Shown here in pieces: positions 1 to 5,922 of a stretch of DNA of 9,550 nucleotides. The position numbers and the translations under genes are program-made. Position 1 is the first letter of the stretch; the number at the start of each line of letters is the position of its first letter. Under the pieces are notes generated by a model. It was not told the origin of the DNA. It saw nothing but the letters and a program-made list of their open reading frames with translations, and ran no database searches. This DNA comes from Bifidobacterium breve (GTDB lineage: Bacteria; Actinomycetota; Thermoleophilia; Miltoncostaeales; Miltoncostaeaceae), in assembly GCA_945876305.1 (NCBI GenBank), contig CAMCOB010000043.1, positions 1 to 9,550 of the forward strand, given 5' to 3'.

Positions 1-53
1 CAGGCATGCTCGCTGAAATCCGGCGGGGTACGGGGCTCGGAGGCCTTCGATGA
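1..53 (+). CDS. hicA: HicA-type mRNA interferase, C-terminal fragment (cut by window edge)
   Basis: The frame that ends in TGA at 51-53 reads GMLAEIRRGTGLGGLR. It aligns without gaps to the last 16 residues of the intact HicA downstream (GTLAAIRRQTGLEDLR), with 11 of 16 identical. The stop overlaps the hicB start in an ATGA, exactly as in the second copy. HicA toxins are small dsRBD-fold ribonucleases that cleave mRNA and are held inactive by HicB. Only the tail is visible, so the catalytic histidine and the intactness of the gene cannot be judged. The assignment rests on the match to the second copy and on the hicB gene that follows. Confidence 0.8.
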   Translation, partial: GMLAEIRRGTGLGGLR

Positions 54-262
54 AGGAATATTTGGTCATCTACGAGCAAGGTGAAGATGGGACGTGGGGC
101 GCCTACAGCCCGGACTTGTGGGGCGTCTATGCGGCAGCCGACACCCGCGAGGAGACCGAGGCCCTGATGCGCGAGGCCGTCCCCGCCCACGTCGAAGCGC
201 TTCGCGAGGCTGGCCTTGAAATCCCGGAGCCCACGCACCACGCGGAGCGCATCGCCGCGTAA
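50..262 (+). CDS. hicB: HicB-family antitoxin (copy 1)
   Basis: This 70-aa protein begins MKEYLVIYEQGEDGTWGAY and carries the HicB core: an N-terminal strand, the GxWGAYxPDL turn, then a helix with TREET..LMREA and a C-terminal IPEP segment. The family forms a partly degenerate RNase H-like fold that binds and neutralises HicA. Fifty of 69 aligned residues match the second HicB (885-1094). The usual PDLPG loop is altered here to PDLWG. The protein ends after the core fold with no C-terminal HTH or ribbon-helix-helix domain, so it may not bind DNA itself. A GGAGG at 39-43, inside the hicA tail, gives 6 nt spacing to the ATG. The ATGA overlap with hicA implies coupled translation. Confidence 0.88.
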   Translation: MKEYLVIYEQGEDGTWGAYSPDLWGVYAAADTREETEALMREAVPAHVEALREAGLEIPEPTHHAERIAA

Positions 263-268
263 GCAGGT

Positions 269-283
269 GGGGCCCCGGGCCCC
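269..283. terminator. Short GC-rich hairpin between convergent genes
   Basis: GGGGCC and GGCCCC pair around a CCG loop, 7 nt after the hicB copy-1 stop and before the end of the - strand chimeric ORF. It is placed to act as a bidirectional terminator. No T-tract follows, so this is a structural guess only. Confidence 0.35.
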
Positions 284-297
284 GAGGGGGGTGAGAC

Positions 298-552
298 CTA
301 TCCCGCCAGCGAGTACCTCCACTGAACGACGTCGGACGGGAACGTCGTCGAGGCCGGCTCGCCAAGGCGGTATCCCTGGACCCTGGTGACAGGCACCTTG
401 TCCACACCCCCAATTGGGCGCACCCATACCTTGGGGTGGCCGTCGAGCGGCGCCACCCACGAGAGCATGGTGCCGTCGGGAGATGGCTTGGCAAGCGCGC
501 ATTCGGGGTTGTCGAAGAATTCCGACAGCGGAATGAGGCGGGGCTGTGTCAT
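298..552 (-). pseudogene. Chimeric remnant: S9-peptidase-like N-terminus fused to DHFR-family C-terminus
   Basis: This open frame encodes 84 residues of two origins. Residues 1 to about 61 (RLIPLSEFFDNPE, then PSPDGTMLSWVAP and KVWVRPIGG) look like the start of S9 prolyl-oligopeptidase-family enzymes, where a beta-propeller blade opens with a SPDG..LSW motif. Residues 62-84 (YRLGEPASTTFPSDVVQWRY and the end) match the last 23 residues of the DHFR-family protein at 1122-1649 (RLGEPTSTGFPSGVVQQRY). The join lies near 370-373. Neither half can be catalytic, since the peptidase lacks its alpha/beta-hydrolase domain and the reductase lacks its cofactor and substrate sites. No clear SD or TANNNT box precedes the ATG at 552. 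It is probably a deletion-fusion relic, although the frame is intact and expression cannot be excluded. Confidence 0.7.
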
Positions 553-674
553 GTGCGCGAGCGTGCCGGCCCTCCCACCCTGTTACGGAAGTGTGCCGGT
601 CGTCAGCCGGCCTCTGGCACGAACGCGCGCGGCGTTTGGCCCAGCCTGTGACACCCGTGAGGCGCTAGTCGCCA

Positions 675-680
675 TACGGT
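675..680 (+). promoter_or_regulatory. Putative -10 box of a leaderless hicAB promoter
   Basis: TACGGT fits the TANNNT -10 consensus and is followed by 7 nt and then the ATG at 688. Transcription would therefore begin at or next to that ATG. The earlier in-frame ATG at 682 would lie upstream of the transcript start, so this box decides the start choice. No convincing -35 was seen. Confidence 0.5.
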
Positions 681-687
681 CATGCCG

Positions 688-888
688 ATGCCGCCGACCT
701 ACCGCGATGTTCGCCGGGCCCTGCGTGCCGCGGGATGGATACGCGCCCGACAACGCGGCCCACATGAGATCTGGATCAGCCCGGATGGACGATCTACCGC
801 AACCGTTGCCGGCAGAGACTCCACTACAGTCAACCGCGGGACCCTGGCGGCGATCAGGCGCCAGACAGGATTGGAGGATCTGCGATGA
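688..888 (+). CDS. hicA: HicA-family mRNA interferase toxin (copy 2, intact)
   Basis: This small protein has 66 aa from ATG 688, or 68 aa from the in-frame ATG at 682. It has the HicA pattern: an opening helix (YRDVRRALRAAGW), the strand-turn RARQRGPHEIW with the expected catalytic histidine (His26 from the 688 start), a second strand ending in STATVAG, and the closing helix LAAIRRQTGLEDL. HicA adopts a dsRBD-like fold and cleaves mRNA, inhibiting growth until bound by HicB. The length is normal for the family. The stop overlaps the hicB ATG by 4 nt. The 688 start is preferred because a TANNNT box ends 7 nt before it, but 682 remains possible. All visible key features are intact, so the toxin is probably functional. 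Confidence 0.88.
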   Translation: MPPTYRDVRRALRAAGWIRARQRGPHEIWISPDGRSTATVAGRDSTTVNRGTLAAIRRQTGLEDLR

Positions 889-1094
889 GGAAGTACCTCG
901 TGATCTACGAGCAGGGTGAGGACGGCACGTGGGGCGCATACTGCCCCGACCTCCCCGTGTTCGCTGGCGCCGATACCCGCGAGGAGACCGCGGCGTTGAT
1001 GCGCGAGGCCCTGGCCGCGCACATTGAGTTCCTCCAAGAGTCGGACATCGGGATTCCCGAGCCCTGTCACGACGCGGAGTTCATCGCCGCGTAG
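885..1094 (+). CDS. hicB: HicB-family antitoxin (copy 2)
   Basis: This 69-aa antitoxin is the partner of the hicA just upstream. It begins MRKYLVIYEQGEDGTWGAY, has the TREET..LMREA helix and ends IPEPCHDAEFIAA. It matches copy 1 at 50 of 69 aligned positions. It has lost one residue in the usual PDLPG loop (PDLPVF), whereas copy 1 keeps the length but has W for P. The substitutions cluster in the second helix (residues about 42-55) and the C-terminus. Such changes could alter which HicA it recognises. It has no DNA-binding extension. A GGAGG at 873-877 within hicA gives 7 nt spacing to the ATG, so hicB can be translated at a high rate. It is convergent with the DHFR-family gene. Confidence 0.9.
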   Translation: MRKYLVIYEQGEDGTWGAYCPDLPVFAGADTREETAALMREALAAHIEFLQESDIGIPEPCHDAEFIAA

Positions 1095-1113
1095 GGAGGC
1101 CCGGCCCCCCGGC

Positions 1114-1135
1114 ACCTTGGCCTACGGCCGAAGGT
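1114..1135. terminator. Hairpin between convergent hicB and DHFR-family gene
   Basis: ACCTTGGCC pairs with GGCCGAAGGT around a TAC loop, with one bulged G, giving a 9-bp stem. The hairpin spans the stop codon of the - strand gene (1122-1124) and lies 20 nt after the hicB stop. It could end both transcripts. There is no T-tract, so the role is inferred. Confidence 0.4.
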
Positions 1136-1649
1136 CGTACCGCTGCTGGACCACGCCCGACGGGAACCCGGTTGAGGTCGGCTCGCCAAGGCGGGCACGC
1201 TGGGCCGCATCGGTGAAGAGCGCCACGCCCTCGCCGATGTCCACTGGGATCACCGTGATGATTGCCTCGTCGATCAGGCCGGCGTCAAGGAATTGGCGGA
1301 TGACGTCACCCCCATCCACGTACACCCCGCCGTCGGTGGCCTCACGAACTCGGGCCAGAATCGCCTCGGGAGTTCCAGACACCGGCTGCACCGTGGGCTC
1401 GTCTGGCTCGAGCGTGCGTGAGGTTGCCACGAATACCGGGGTGTCGCCGTAGGGCCAGTCAATGCCGAAGCCGCACACGACGTCGTAGGTGCGACGCCCC
1501 ATGATGATCGCGGCCGTCTGCGCCATGAAAGCGTCGTATCCGTAGTCCTCACCCGCGTGGCCATCTGGGAGCCATGAGAGGTCGTCATCGGGGCCGGCGA
1601 TGAAGCCGTCCTGTGACGTTGCGATGAATGCGCGCACTCCTGTGACCAT
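1122..1649 (-). CDS. Dihydrofolate reductase family protein (RibD C-terminal-like)
   Basis: This 175-aa protein has the fold signatures of the RibD C-terminal/DHFR-like family. These are an opening strand and loop (VRAFIATSQDGFIAG, residues 5-19, with Asp14-Gly15), MGRRTYD (50-56), the strand PVFVATSR (71-78), the nucleotide-binding stretch VYVDGG (109-114), and the late strand AIITVIPVDIGEG. Members reduce pterin- or riboflavin-precursor-like substrates with NADPH, but the stand-alone group has few known substrates. The frame stays open upstream to 1760. The ATG at 1649 is preferred because the homologous region begins there and a TANNNT box lies 6 nt before it, and the resulting length is usual for the group. 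It is divergent from the receiver-like gene and convergent with hicB. A truncated relative of its C-terminus lies at 298-370. Confidence 0.85.
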   Translation of the reverse strand: MVTGVRAFIATSQDGFIAGPDDDLSWLPDGHAGEDYGYDAFMAQTAAIIMGRRTYDVVCGFGIDWPYGDTPVFVATSRTLEPDEPTVQPVSGTPEAILARVREATDGGVYVDGGDVIRQFLDAGLIDEAIITVIPVDIGEGVALFTDAAQRARLGEPTSTGFPSGVVQQRYDLRP

Positions 1650-1655
1650 TTGCAG

Positions 1656-1661
1656 AGCGTA
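1656..1661 (-). promoter_or_regulatory. Putative -10 box of the DHFR-family gene
   Basis: On the - strand TACGCT is followed by 6 nt (CTGCAA) and the ATG at 1649, which is the spacing of leaderless transcripts. It supports the short start over the longer open frame. The GGGGTC/GACCCC repeat covers the region where a -35 element or operator would lie. Confidence 0.5.
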
Positions 1662-1667
1662 TGACAC

Positions 1668-1697
1668 GGGGACTGACCCCGGGCGGGGTCTGACCCC
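1668..1697. repeat. Tandem 13-bp palindromic repeat (GGGGNCTGACCCC)
   Basis: GGGGACTGACCCC (1668-1680) and GGGGTCTGACCCC (1685-1697) are direct repeats that differ at one base and are separated by GGGC. Each is a near-perfect palindrome. The inner GACCCC (1675-1680) and GGGGTC (1685-1690) can also form a 6-bp hairpin with a GGGC loop. Similar GGGGTC-TGACCCC motifs are widespread in bacterial intergenic regions, sometimes with REP-associated transposases, but no transposase is visible here. The alternative is an operator for the divergent promoters. The repeat structure is certain; the role is not. Confidence 0.7.
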
Positions 1698-1751
1698 ATT
1701 GTGGTTCCGGGGGTACGTCTGCAACGGGGGCTGTGAGCGGGACGCCGTTGC

Positions 1752-1757
1752 TACCGT
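1752..1757 (+). promoter_or_regulatory. Putative -10 box of the receiver-like gene
   Basis: TACCGT is followed by 6 nt and the GTG at 1764. This is leaderless spacing and supports the GTG start. No SD is present upstream. Confidence 0.5.
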
Positions 1758-1763
1758 CAACCC

Positions 1764-2144
1764 GTGCCCGATCAGCCCCTTGTCATCGCCCTCTGCCCCG
1801 ACCTGATGATGCGGTCGCGCATCGAGAGCGGGCTCGACATCGCCGGGTACCGTCTACGAGTGGTTGGCGGGCCCGTGCGCCTGGCCGAGGCGCTGGCGGA
1901 GGAGACGCCTGCCTGCCTGCTCATCGACCTCGAGGCCGGTGACGACGCCATCGCACTCATTGAGCGCCTCTGCACCGACGACGCCACCCGCGACATCCCG
2001 CTTGCCGCATTCGCCGGCCACACGCGTGAGGATCTGATCGACGCAGCACGCGAGGCGGGCGCCAACCCCGTGGTCGCCCGTGGGCAGGCCGCCATGGGCC
2101 CGGGGAAGGTCGTCACCAACGCCATCGCTGCCCGCACCCAGTAG
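1764..2144 (+). CDS. Degenerate receiver (CheY-like) domain protein
   Basis: This 126-aa, single-domain protein starts at GTG. The order of strands and helices resembles a response-regulator receiver. The first strand is PLVIAL, followed by Asp13. The third strand is ACLLIDL, with Asp55 at the phospho-acceptor position. PLAAFAGH stands where the conserved Ser/Thr strand should be, and NPVVARG stands where the conserved lysine should be. The acidic pair is reduced to one Asp, the Ser/Thr site reads Ala/Gly, and the lysine appears replaced by Arg. It may therefore be a pseudo-receiver that works without normal phosphorylation. There is no output domain and no kinase gene nearby. The gene ends 27 bp before metH, but metH seems to have its own promoter. 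The family assignment comes from pattern only and is moderately sure. Confidence 0.6.
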   Translation: MPDQPLVIALCPDLMMRSRIESGLDIAGYRLRVVGGPVRLAEALAEETPACLLIDLEAGDDAIALIERLCTDDATRDIPLAAFAGHTREDLIDAAREAGANPVVARGQAAMGPGKVVTNAIAARTQ

Positions 2145-2157
2145 GCACCCACACCAC

Positions 2158-2163
2158 TAGGCT
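2158..2163 (+). promoter_or_regulatory. Putative -10 box of metH
   Basis: TAGGCT lies 8 nt before the GTG start of metH, in the 27-bp gap after the receiver-like gene. No SD precedes that start, which suits a leaderless or nearly leaderless transcript. The short gap leaves no room for the cobalamin or SAM riboswitch that often precedes metH in other bacteria. Confidence 0.4.
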
Positions 2164-2171
2164 TCTACCTT

Positions 2172-5100
2172 GTGAAGAACGCCGGTTTCTATCTTCCGGC
2201 CCTCCAGCAGGGTGTCGTCGTATTCGACGGCGGGATGGGCACGCAGATCCAAGCACGCGACCTCACCGCTGAGGACTACGGCGGCGGGGCGCTTGAGGGT
2301 GCCGTCGATTATCTCTCGCTCACCCGCCCGGATGTGATCGAGGAGATCCACCGCTCGTACCTCGACGCCGGTGCGCAGGCGGTTGAGACCAACTCATTCC
2401 AGGCCACCGCCATGCGGCTTGAGGAGTGGCGGCGACCCGATGGCGGCAACCTGGCCGAGTTCGTCACCGACATCAACGTGGCCGCAGCCGCAAATGCCCG
2501 CCGCGCATGCGACGACTACGAGGCCGCCGACGGCATCCCCCGCTTTGTCATCGGCTCCATCGGCCCCACCGGCATGCTGCCGGGCACCGACGACCCGAAG
2601 CTGTCGGGCATCACATTCGACGAGTTGGCCGAGCAGATCCGCACCCAGGCCAAGGGCCTGATGACCGGCGGCGCCGACGTGCTGCTCATCGAGACCCAGC
2701 AGGACATCCTGGAAACCCGCGCTGCCATCTACGGCATCCGCCTGGCGTTTGAGGACATGGGCACCTCAGTTCCCATTCAGGCCCAGGTCGCCCTCGACCA
2801 GACCGGCCGCATGCTGCTCGGCACCGACGTGGGCGCCGTGGTCACCATCCTTGAGGGGATGGGCGTCGATGTGATCGGCACCAACTGCTCCGTGGGCCCC
2901 GAGCACCTGCGCGAGCCAGTGTCGTACATGTGCACGCACTCCACCAAGCCCATCTCGGTGGTGCCAAACGCCGGCCTGCCCCGCAACGTGGGCGGCGTGG
3001 CGCACTACGACCTCGACCCCGACGGCATGGCCAAGCAGATCGCCGCCATGGTTGCCGACTTCGGCCCAAACGTGGTGGGCGGCTGCTGCGGAAGTACCCC
3101 CGACCACATCCGCGCCATCGTCGATGCGCTGAAGGATGTGACCCCGCACAAGCGCCCGGTCGTGCCCAACACGCCGCGCATCGCCAGCGCCATGCGCACC
3201 GTCGATCTTGGGCAGGAGCCCCGCCCCACCATCGTGGGCGAGCGGGTCAACACGCAGGGCAGCCGCAAGATTAAAGAGATGATCCTCGCCGACGACTACA
3301 CCGGCGCGCTTTCGGTCGCCCGCGAGCAGGTGGAGTTTGGCGCCCACGTGCTGGATGTATGCGTGGCCCTCACCGAGCGCGTTGACGAGGCCGATCAGAT
3401 CGCCATCCTCACCAAGAAGCTGGCGATGGGCGTTGAGGCCCCGCTCATGATCGACAGCACCGAGGCCGACGCCGTTGAGGCCGCCCTTGCCGCCTATCCC
3501 GGCCGCGCCATCGTCAACTCCATCAACATGGAGAACGGTCGGGTGAAGATCGACCAGGTGGTGCCCATCATCAAGAAGCATGGCGCAGCCGTGGTGGCGC
3601 TGACCATTGATGACGTGATCGGCATGGCCAAAACCGGCGAAGAGAAGCTGGGCATCGCCACCAAGATTCACGACATCGTGTGCGGCGAGTACGGCCTCGA
3701 CCCGGGCAGCCTCATCTTCGACGCCCTCACCTTTACGCTGGCCACCGGCGAGGAGGAGTACCGCTTCTCGGGCGCCGCCACTATTGAGGGCATCCGCCTC
3801 ATTAAGCAGCACCTTCCGGGCGTGTTCACCAGCCTTGGCGTCTCCAATGTGTCGTTTGGCCTGGGGTCCGCCGCGCGCGCCACGCTGAACAGCGTGTTTC
3901 TTACCCGTGCCGTTGCCGCCGGCCTCGACCTGGCCATGATCAACCCCACCCACATCCGGCCCATGGGCGAGATCCCGGCCGACGAAGTGGAGATGGCCGA
4001 CGACCTCATCTTCGGGCGCCGCGAGGATGCCCTGGCCCGGCTCATCGAGCGGTACGAGGGTGTGGAAGCCCAGGAGGCCCCCGACCCCACCGCCCGCTTT
4101 AAGGACATGCCGCCCGACGAGGTGATCTTTGAGCGCATCCTTCACCGGGTGCCCGAAGGCGTTCAGACCGACATCGACGCATCCCTCGACCAGCGCGGCG
4201 GGCGCACCAACGACCCGGCGATTGAGTTGCTCAACACGGTGCTGCTGCCGGCCATGAAGGAAGTTGGCGACCGCTTTGGCCGCGGCGAGCTCATCCTGCC
4301 GTACGTGCTGCAGAGCGCCGAGGTGATGAAGAAGAGCGTGGCCTACCTGGAGCAGTTCCTCGACCAGGTGGAGGGCTACACCAAGGGCACCGTGGTGCTG
4401 GCCACCGTGTACGGCGACGTACACGACATCGGCAAGAACCTGGTTGGCACCATCCTCAAGAACAACGGCTACACCGTGCACGACCTGGGCCGCCAGGTAC
4501 CGGTCACGGCCATCATCGACGCCGCCGAGGAGCACAACGCCGACGTCATCGGCGTCTCCGCCCTGCTGGTAAGCACCAGCAAGCAGATGCCGCTCTTGGT
4601 GCAGGAGCTGGCGGCGCGCGGCCGGGACTACCCGGTGCTCATCGGTGGCGCAGCAATCAACAAGCAGTTTGGCTGGCGCACGCTCATGCTTGAGAATGGC
4701 GACCCCTACGGCCCGGGCGTGTTCTATTGCAAGGACGCCTTCGACGGGCTGGACGCGGTCGACCGCCTGCAAAACCCGGATGACCGCCCGGTGTTTGTGC
4801 AGGAGCGCCTGGATCAGGCCCGTGACGCGGCGACAAAGGCCACCGAGGTGGCATCGCGCCCGCGCCCCACTGCCGAGCCGGTCGTCATTGACGAAGCTCC
4901 GGTACCCGAGCCCCCGTTCTGGGGTCCCCGGCGCGTGGAGGACTTCGACCTCGACGAGATGTTCGCCCGCATGGACGAGCGCTCGCTCTACAAGATGTCG
5001 TGGGGTGGCCGGGGGCAGGACGACGCCGAGTACGAGCGCATCGTGCGCGACGAGTTCCTACCTCGCCGAACGGCAATGGAGAAGTCGTCCATCGCCGACG

Positions 5101-5693
5101 GCTGGATCGTGCCGCGCGGCACCTATGGCTACTTCCCAGCCAACCGCGACGGCAACGACGTGGTGGTGTTTGACCCCGACACGGGCGAGGAGACCGCACG
5201 CTTTGACTTCCCCCGCCAGGACGAGGGCCGCCTGCTGTGTCTGGCCGACTACCTGCGACCCATCGAGAGCGGCGTGCGTGACGTCATCGCCCTGCAGGCG
5301 GTCACCGTTGGGCAGGAAGCCACCGAGTACCTCGACCGCCTTCAGGCGGAGGAGGAGTACACCGAGGCCTACTTCGCCCATGGCCTTGCTGTTGAGGCAG
5401 CCGAGGGCATGGCGGATCTGGTGCACGCGCGTATCAAGCGTGAATTGGGCCTGGGCTCCGATCAGGGGCGCCGCTATTCGTGGGGCTACCCGGCCTGTCC
5501 CGATGTGGAGCAGCACGCCGACGTGCTGCGCCTGCTCGCGCCGTTCCCCCACGAGATGGGCATGGACCTCACCAGCGCATTCCAGCTGACCCCGGAGCAG
5601 AGCACCGCGGCCATCATCATGCATCACCCGCAGGCCACGTACTTCTCGGCCCGTCGCCGCAACCGCCTCCCCGAGGACGCCCCCACCGGCTGA
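2172..5693 (+). CDS. metH: Cobalamin-dependent methionine synthase
   Basis: MetH transfers a methyl group from 5-methyl-tetrahydrofolate to homocysteine through enzyme-bound cobalamin, in the cytosol. All four modules are present in 1173 aa (E. coli 1227). The homocysteine domain is at about 10-325, with zinc ligands Cys239 (NCSVGPEH) and Cys305-Cys306 (GGCCGSTPDH). The pterin-binding domain is at about 350-615 (VGERVNTQGSRK, MIDST, INPTHIRPMGE). The cap and B12 domain are at about 640-870, with DVHDIGKN placing the cobalt-ligating His at 751. The AdoMet reactivation domain is at about 910-1165, with RYSWGYPACPD at Arg1101-Gly1105. A Pro/Glu-rich linker (about 865-910) precedes the last module. 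The start is GTG, confirmed by the family N-terminus (VVVFDGGMGTQIQ). The intact reactivation domain implies reductive repair by a flavodoxin or ferredoxin partner encoded elsewhere. No frameshift or missing key residue was seen. Confidence 0.97.
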   Translation: MKNAGFYLPALQQGVVVFDGGMGTQIQARDLTAEDYGGGALEGAVDYLSLTRPDVIEEIHRSYLDAGAQAVETNSFQATAMRLEEWRRPDGGNLAEFVTDINVAAAANARRACDDYEAADGIPRFVIGSIGPTGMLPGTDDPKLSGITFDELAEQIRTQAKGLMTGGADVLLIETQQDILETRAAIYGIRLAFEDMGTSVPIQAQVALDQTGRMLLGTDVGAVVTILEGMGVDVIGTNCSVGPEHLREPVSYMCTHSTKPISVVPNAGLPRNVGGVAHYDLDPDGMAKQIAAMVADFGPNVVGGCCGSTPDHIRAIVDALKDVTPHKRPVVPNTPRIASAMRTVDLGQEPRPTIVGERVNTQGSRKIKEMILADDYTGALSVAREQVEFGAHVLDVCVALTERVDEADQIAILTKKLAMGVEAPLMIDSTEADAVEAALAAYPGRAIVNSINMENGRVKIDQVVPIIKKHGAAVVALTIDDVIGMAKTGEEKLGIATKIHDIVCGEYGLDPGSLIFDALTFTLATGEEEYRFSGAATIEGIRLIKQHLPGVFTSLGVSNVSFGLGSAARATLNSVFLTRAVAAGLDLAMINPTHIRPMGEIPADEVEMADDLIFGRREDALARLIERYEGVEAQEAPDPTARFKDMPPDEVIFERILHRVPEGVQTDIDASLDQRGGRTNDPAIELLNTVLLPAMKEVGDRFGRGELILPYVLQSAEVMKKSVAYLEQFLDQVEGYTKGTVVLATVYGDVHDIGKNLVGTILKNNGYTVHDLGRQVPVTAIIDAAEEHNADVIGVSALLVSTSKQMPLLVQELAARGRDYPVLIGGAAINKQFGWRTLMLENGDPYGPGVFYCKDAFDGLDAVDRLQNPDDRPVFVQERLDQARDAATKATEVASRPRPTAEPVVIDEAPVPEPPFWGPRRVEDFDLDEMFARMDERSLYKMSWGGRGQDDAEYERIVRDEFLPRRTAMEKSSIADGWIVPRGTYGYFPANRDGNDVVVFDPDTGEETARFDFPRQDEGRLLCLADYLRPIESGVRDVIALQAVTVGQEATEYLDRLQAEEEYTEAYFAHGLAVEAAEGMADLVHARIKRELGLGSDQGRRYSWGYPACPDVEQHADVLRLLAPFPHEMGMDLTSAFQLTPEQSTAAIIMHHPQATYFSARRRNRLPEDAPTG

Positions 5694-5708
5694 TGCCCCG
5701 ACCTGAGA

Positions 5709-5738
5709 TGCGCGGCCGCACATGGTGCGGACCGCGCA
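5709..5738 (+). terminator. Strong hairpin after metH
   Basis: The arms 5709-5721 and 5725-5738 form a 13-bp, GC-rich stem with a 3-nt ATG loop and a single bulged A at 5731. The hairpin begins 15 nt after the metH stop. It lacks a T-tract, as is common for actinobacterial terminators. It may also limit read-through from the convergent gene. Confidence 0.6.
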
Positions 5739-5922
5739 CTTATGGAGGTAGGGCTCCCAACGATGCGCTCGCGCATCCCTGAGTCGCGGCCATTGCGCGC
5801 GAGCCGCTCACTCGGCCTCGTTGGTCGCGTGCCACTGGCACCGGTGATGATCCTTAAGAAAGCGGGGCGTGTGGTCGATCTGCACCCGCTCTGGCGTCAG
5901 GCCGAGATGGCCATCCGCGCGT
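5739..5922. other. Intergenic stretch between convergent metH and lysyltransferase-like gene
   Basis: No gene is called here. A second small hairpin (GATGCG and CGCATC, 5762-5777, CTCG loop) lies at its start. Open frames exist on both strands: + 5742-5993, starting ATG, and - 5808-6014, with only a TTG start and a tail reading FLKDHHRCQWHATNEAE. Both show fairly GC-rich third codon positions, but they overlap each other and the neighbouring gene. Neither has a convincing ribosome site or a recognised family, so they are left as non-coding. Confidence 0.4.

Larger units (their letters stand above)
1..370. repeat. Duplicated cassette, copy 1 (hicA tail, hicB, DHFR-family tail)
   Basis: This stretch matches 836-1194 in gene order and orientation: hicA end, hicB, then the reversed 3' end of a DHFR-family gene. 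The hicAB parts are offset by 835 bp and the DHFR tails by 824 bp. The DNA has diverged in most places, but 16 bases at 355-370 are identical to 1179-1194. Similarity stops abruptly after 370, where copy 1 changes into peptidase-like sequence. The left limit lies outside the window. Confidence 0.75.
836..1194. repeat. Duplicated cassette, copy 2 (within intact hicAB/DHFR-family cluster)
   Basis: This is the counterpart of 1-370. Its hicA end, hicB and reversed DHFR-family 3' end match copy 1 in order and orientation. The region between hicB and the DHFR stop is not conserved: the two copies place the DHFR-type stop codon differently and carry different hairpins. The genes continue beyond both ends of this segment, so the original repeat unit was larger than what is visible in copy 1. 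Confidence 0.75.

Noticed and set aside
586..621. GCCGG/CCGGC inverted repeat upstream of hicA
   Set aside because: The stem is only 5 bp with a 7-nt loop, expected by chance at this GC content, and it sits too far from the hicA start to be assigned a role.
386..919. + strand open frame of 177 codons across the chimeric ORF and hicA
   Set aside because: It overlaps the recognised S9-like frame and the intact hicA in other frames, shows no domain, and has a low-complexity Pro/Arg/Ser composition.
1650..1760. Upstream extension of the DHFR-family gene to 1760 (212 aa)
   Set aside because: The extra 37 residues run through the tandem repeat and match no family region. The ATG at 1649 has a TANNNT box and gives the normal family length.
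2145..2171. Cobalamin or SAM riboswitch upstream of metH
   Set aside because: Only 27 bp separate the previous stop from the GTG, which is too short for either aptamer, and no B12-box-like sequence was seen.
2766..4772. Long - strand open frame (668 codons) opposite metH
   Set aside because: It mirrors metH codon structure in GC-rich DNA. It has a His/Val/Gly/Ala-biased composition and no family motifs, while metH on the other strand is certain.
5058..5723. - strand open frame of 221 codons over the end of metH
   Set aside because: It lies opposite the conserved MetH reactivation domain and has no recognisable motif.
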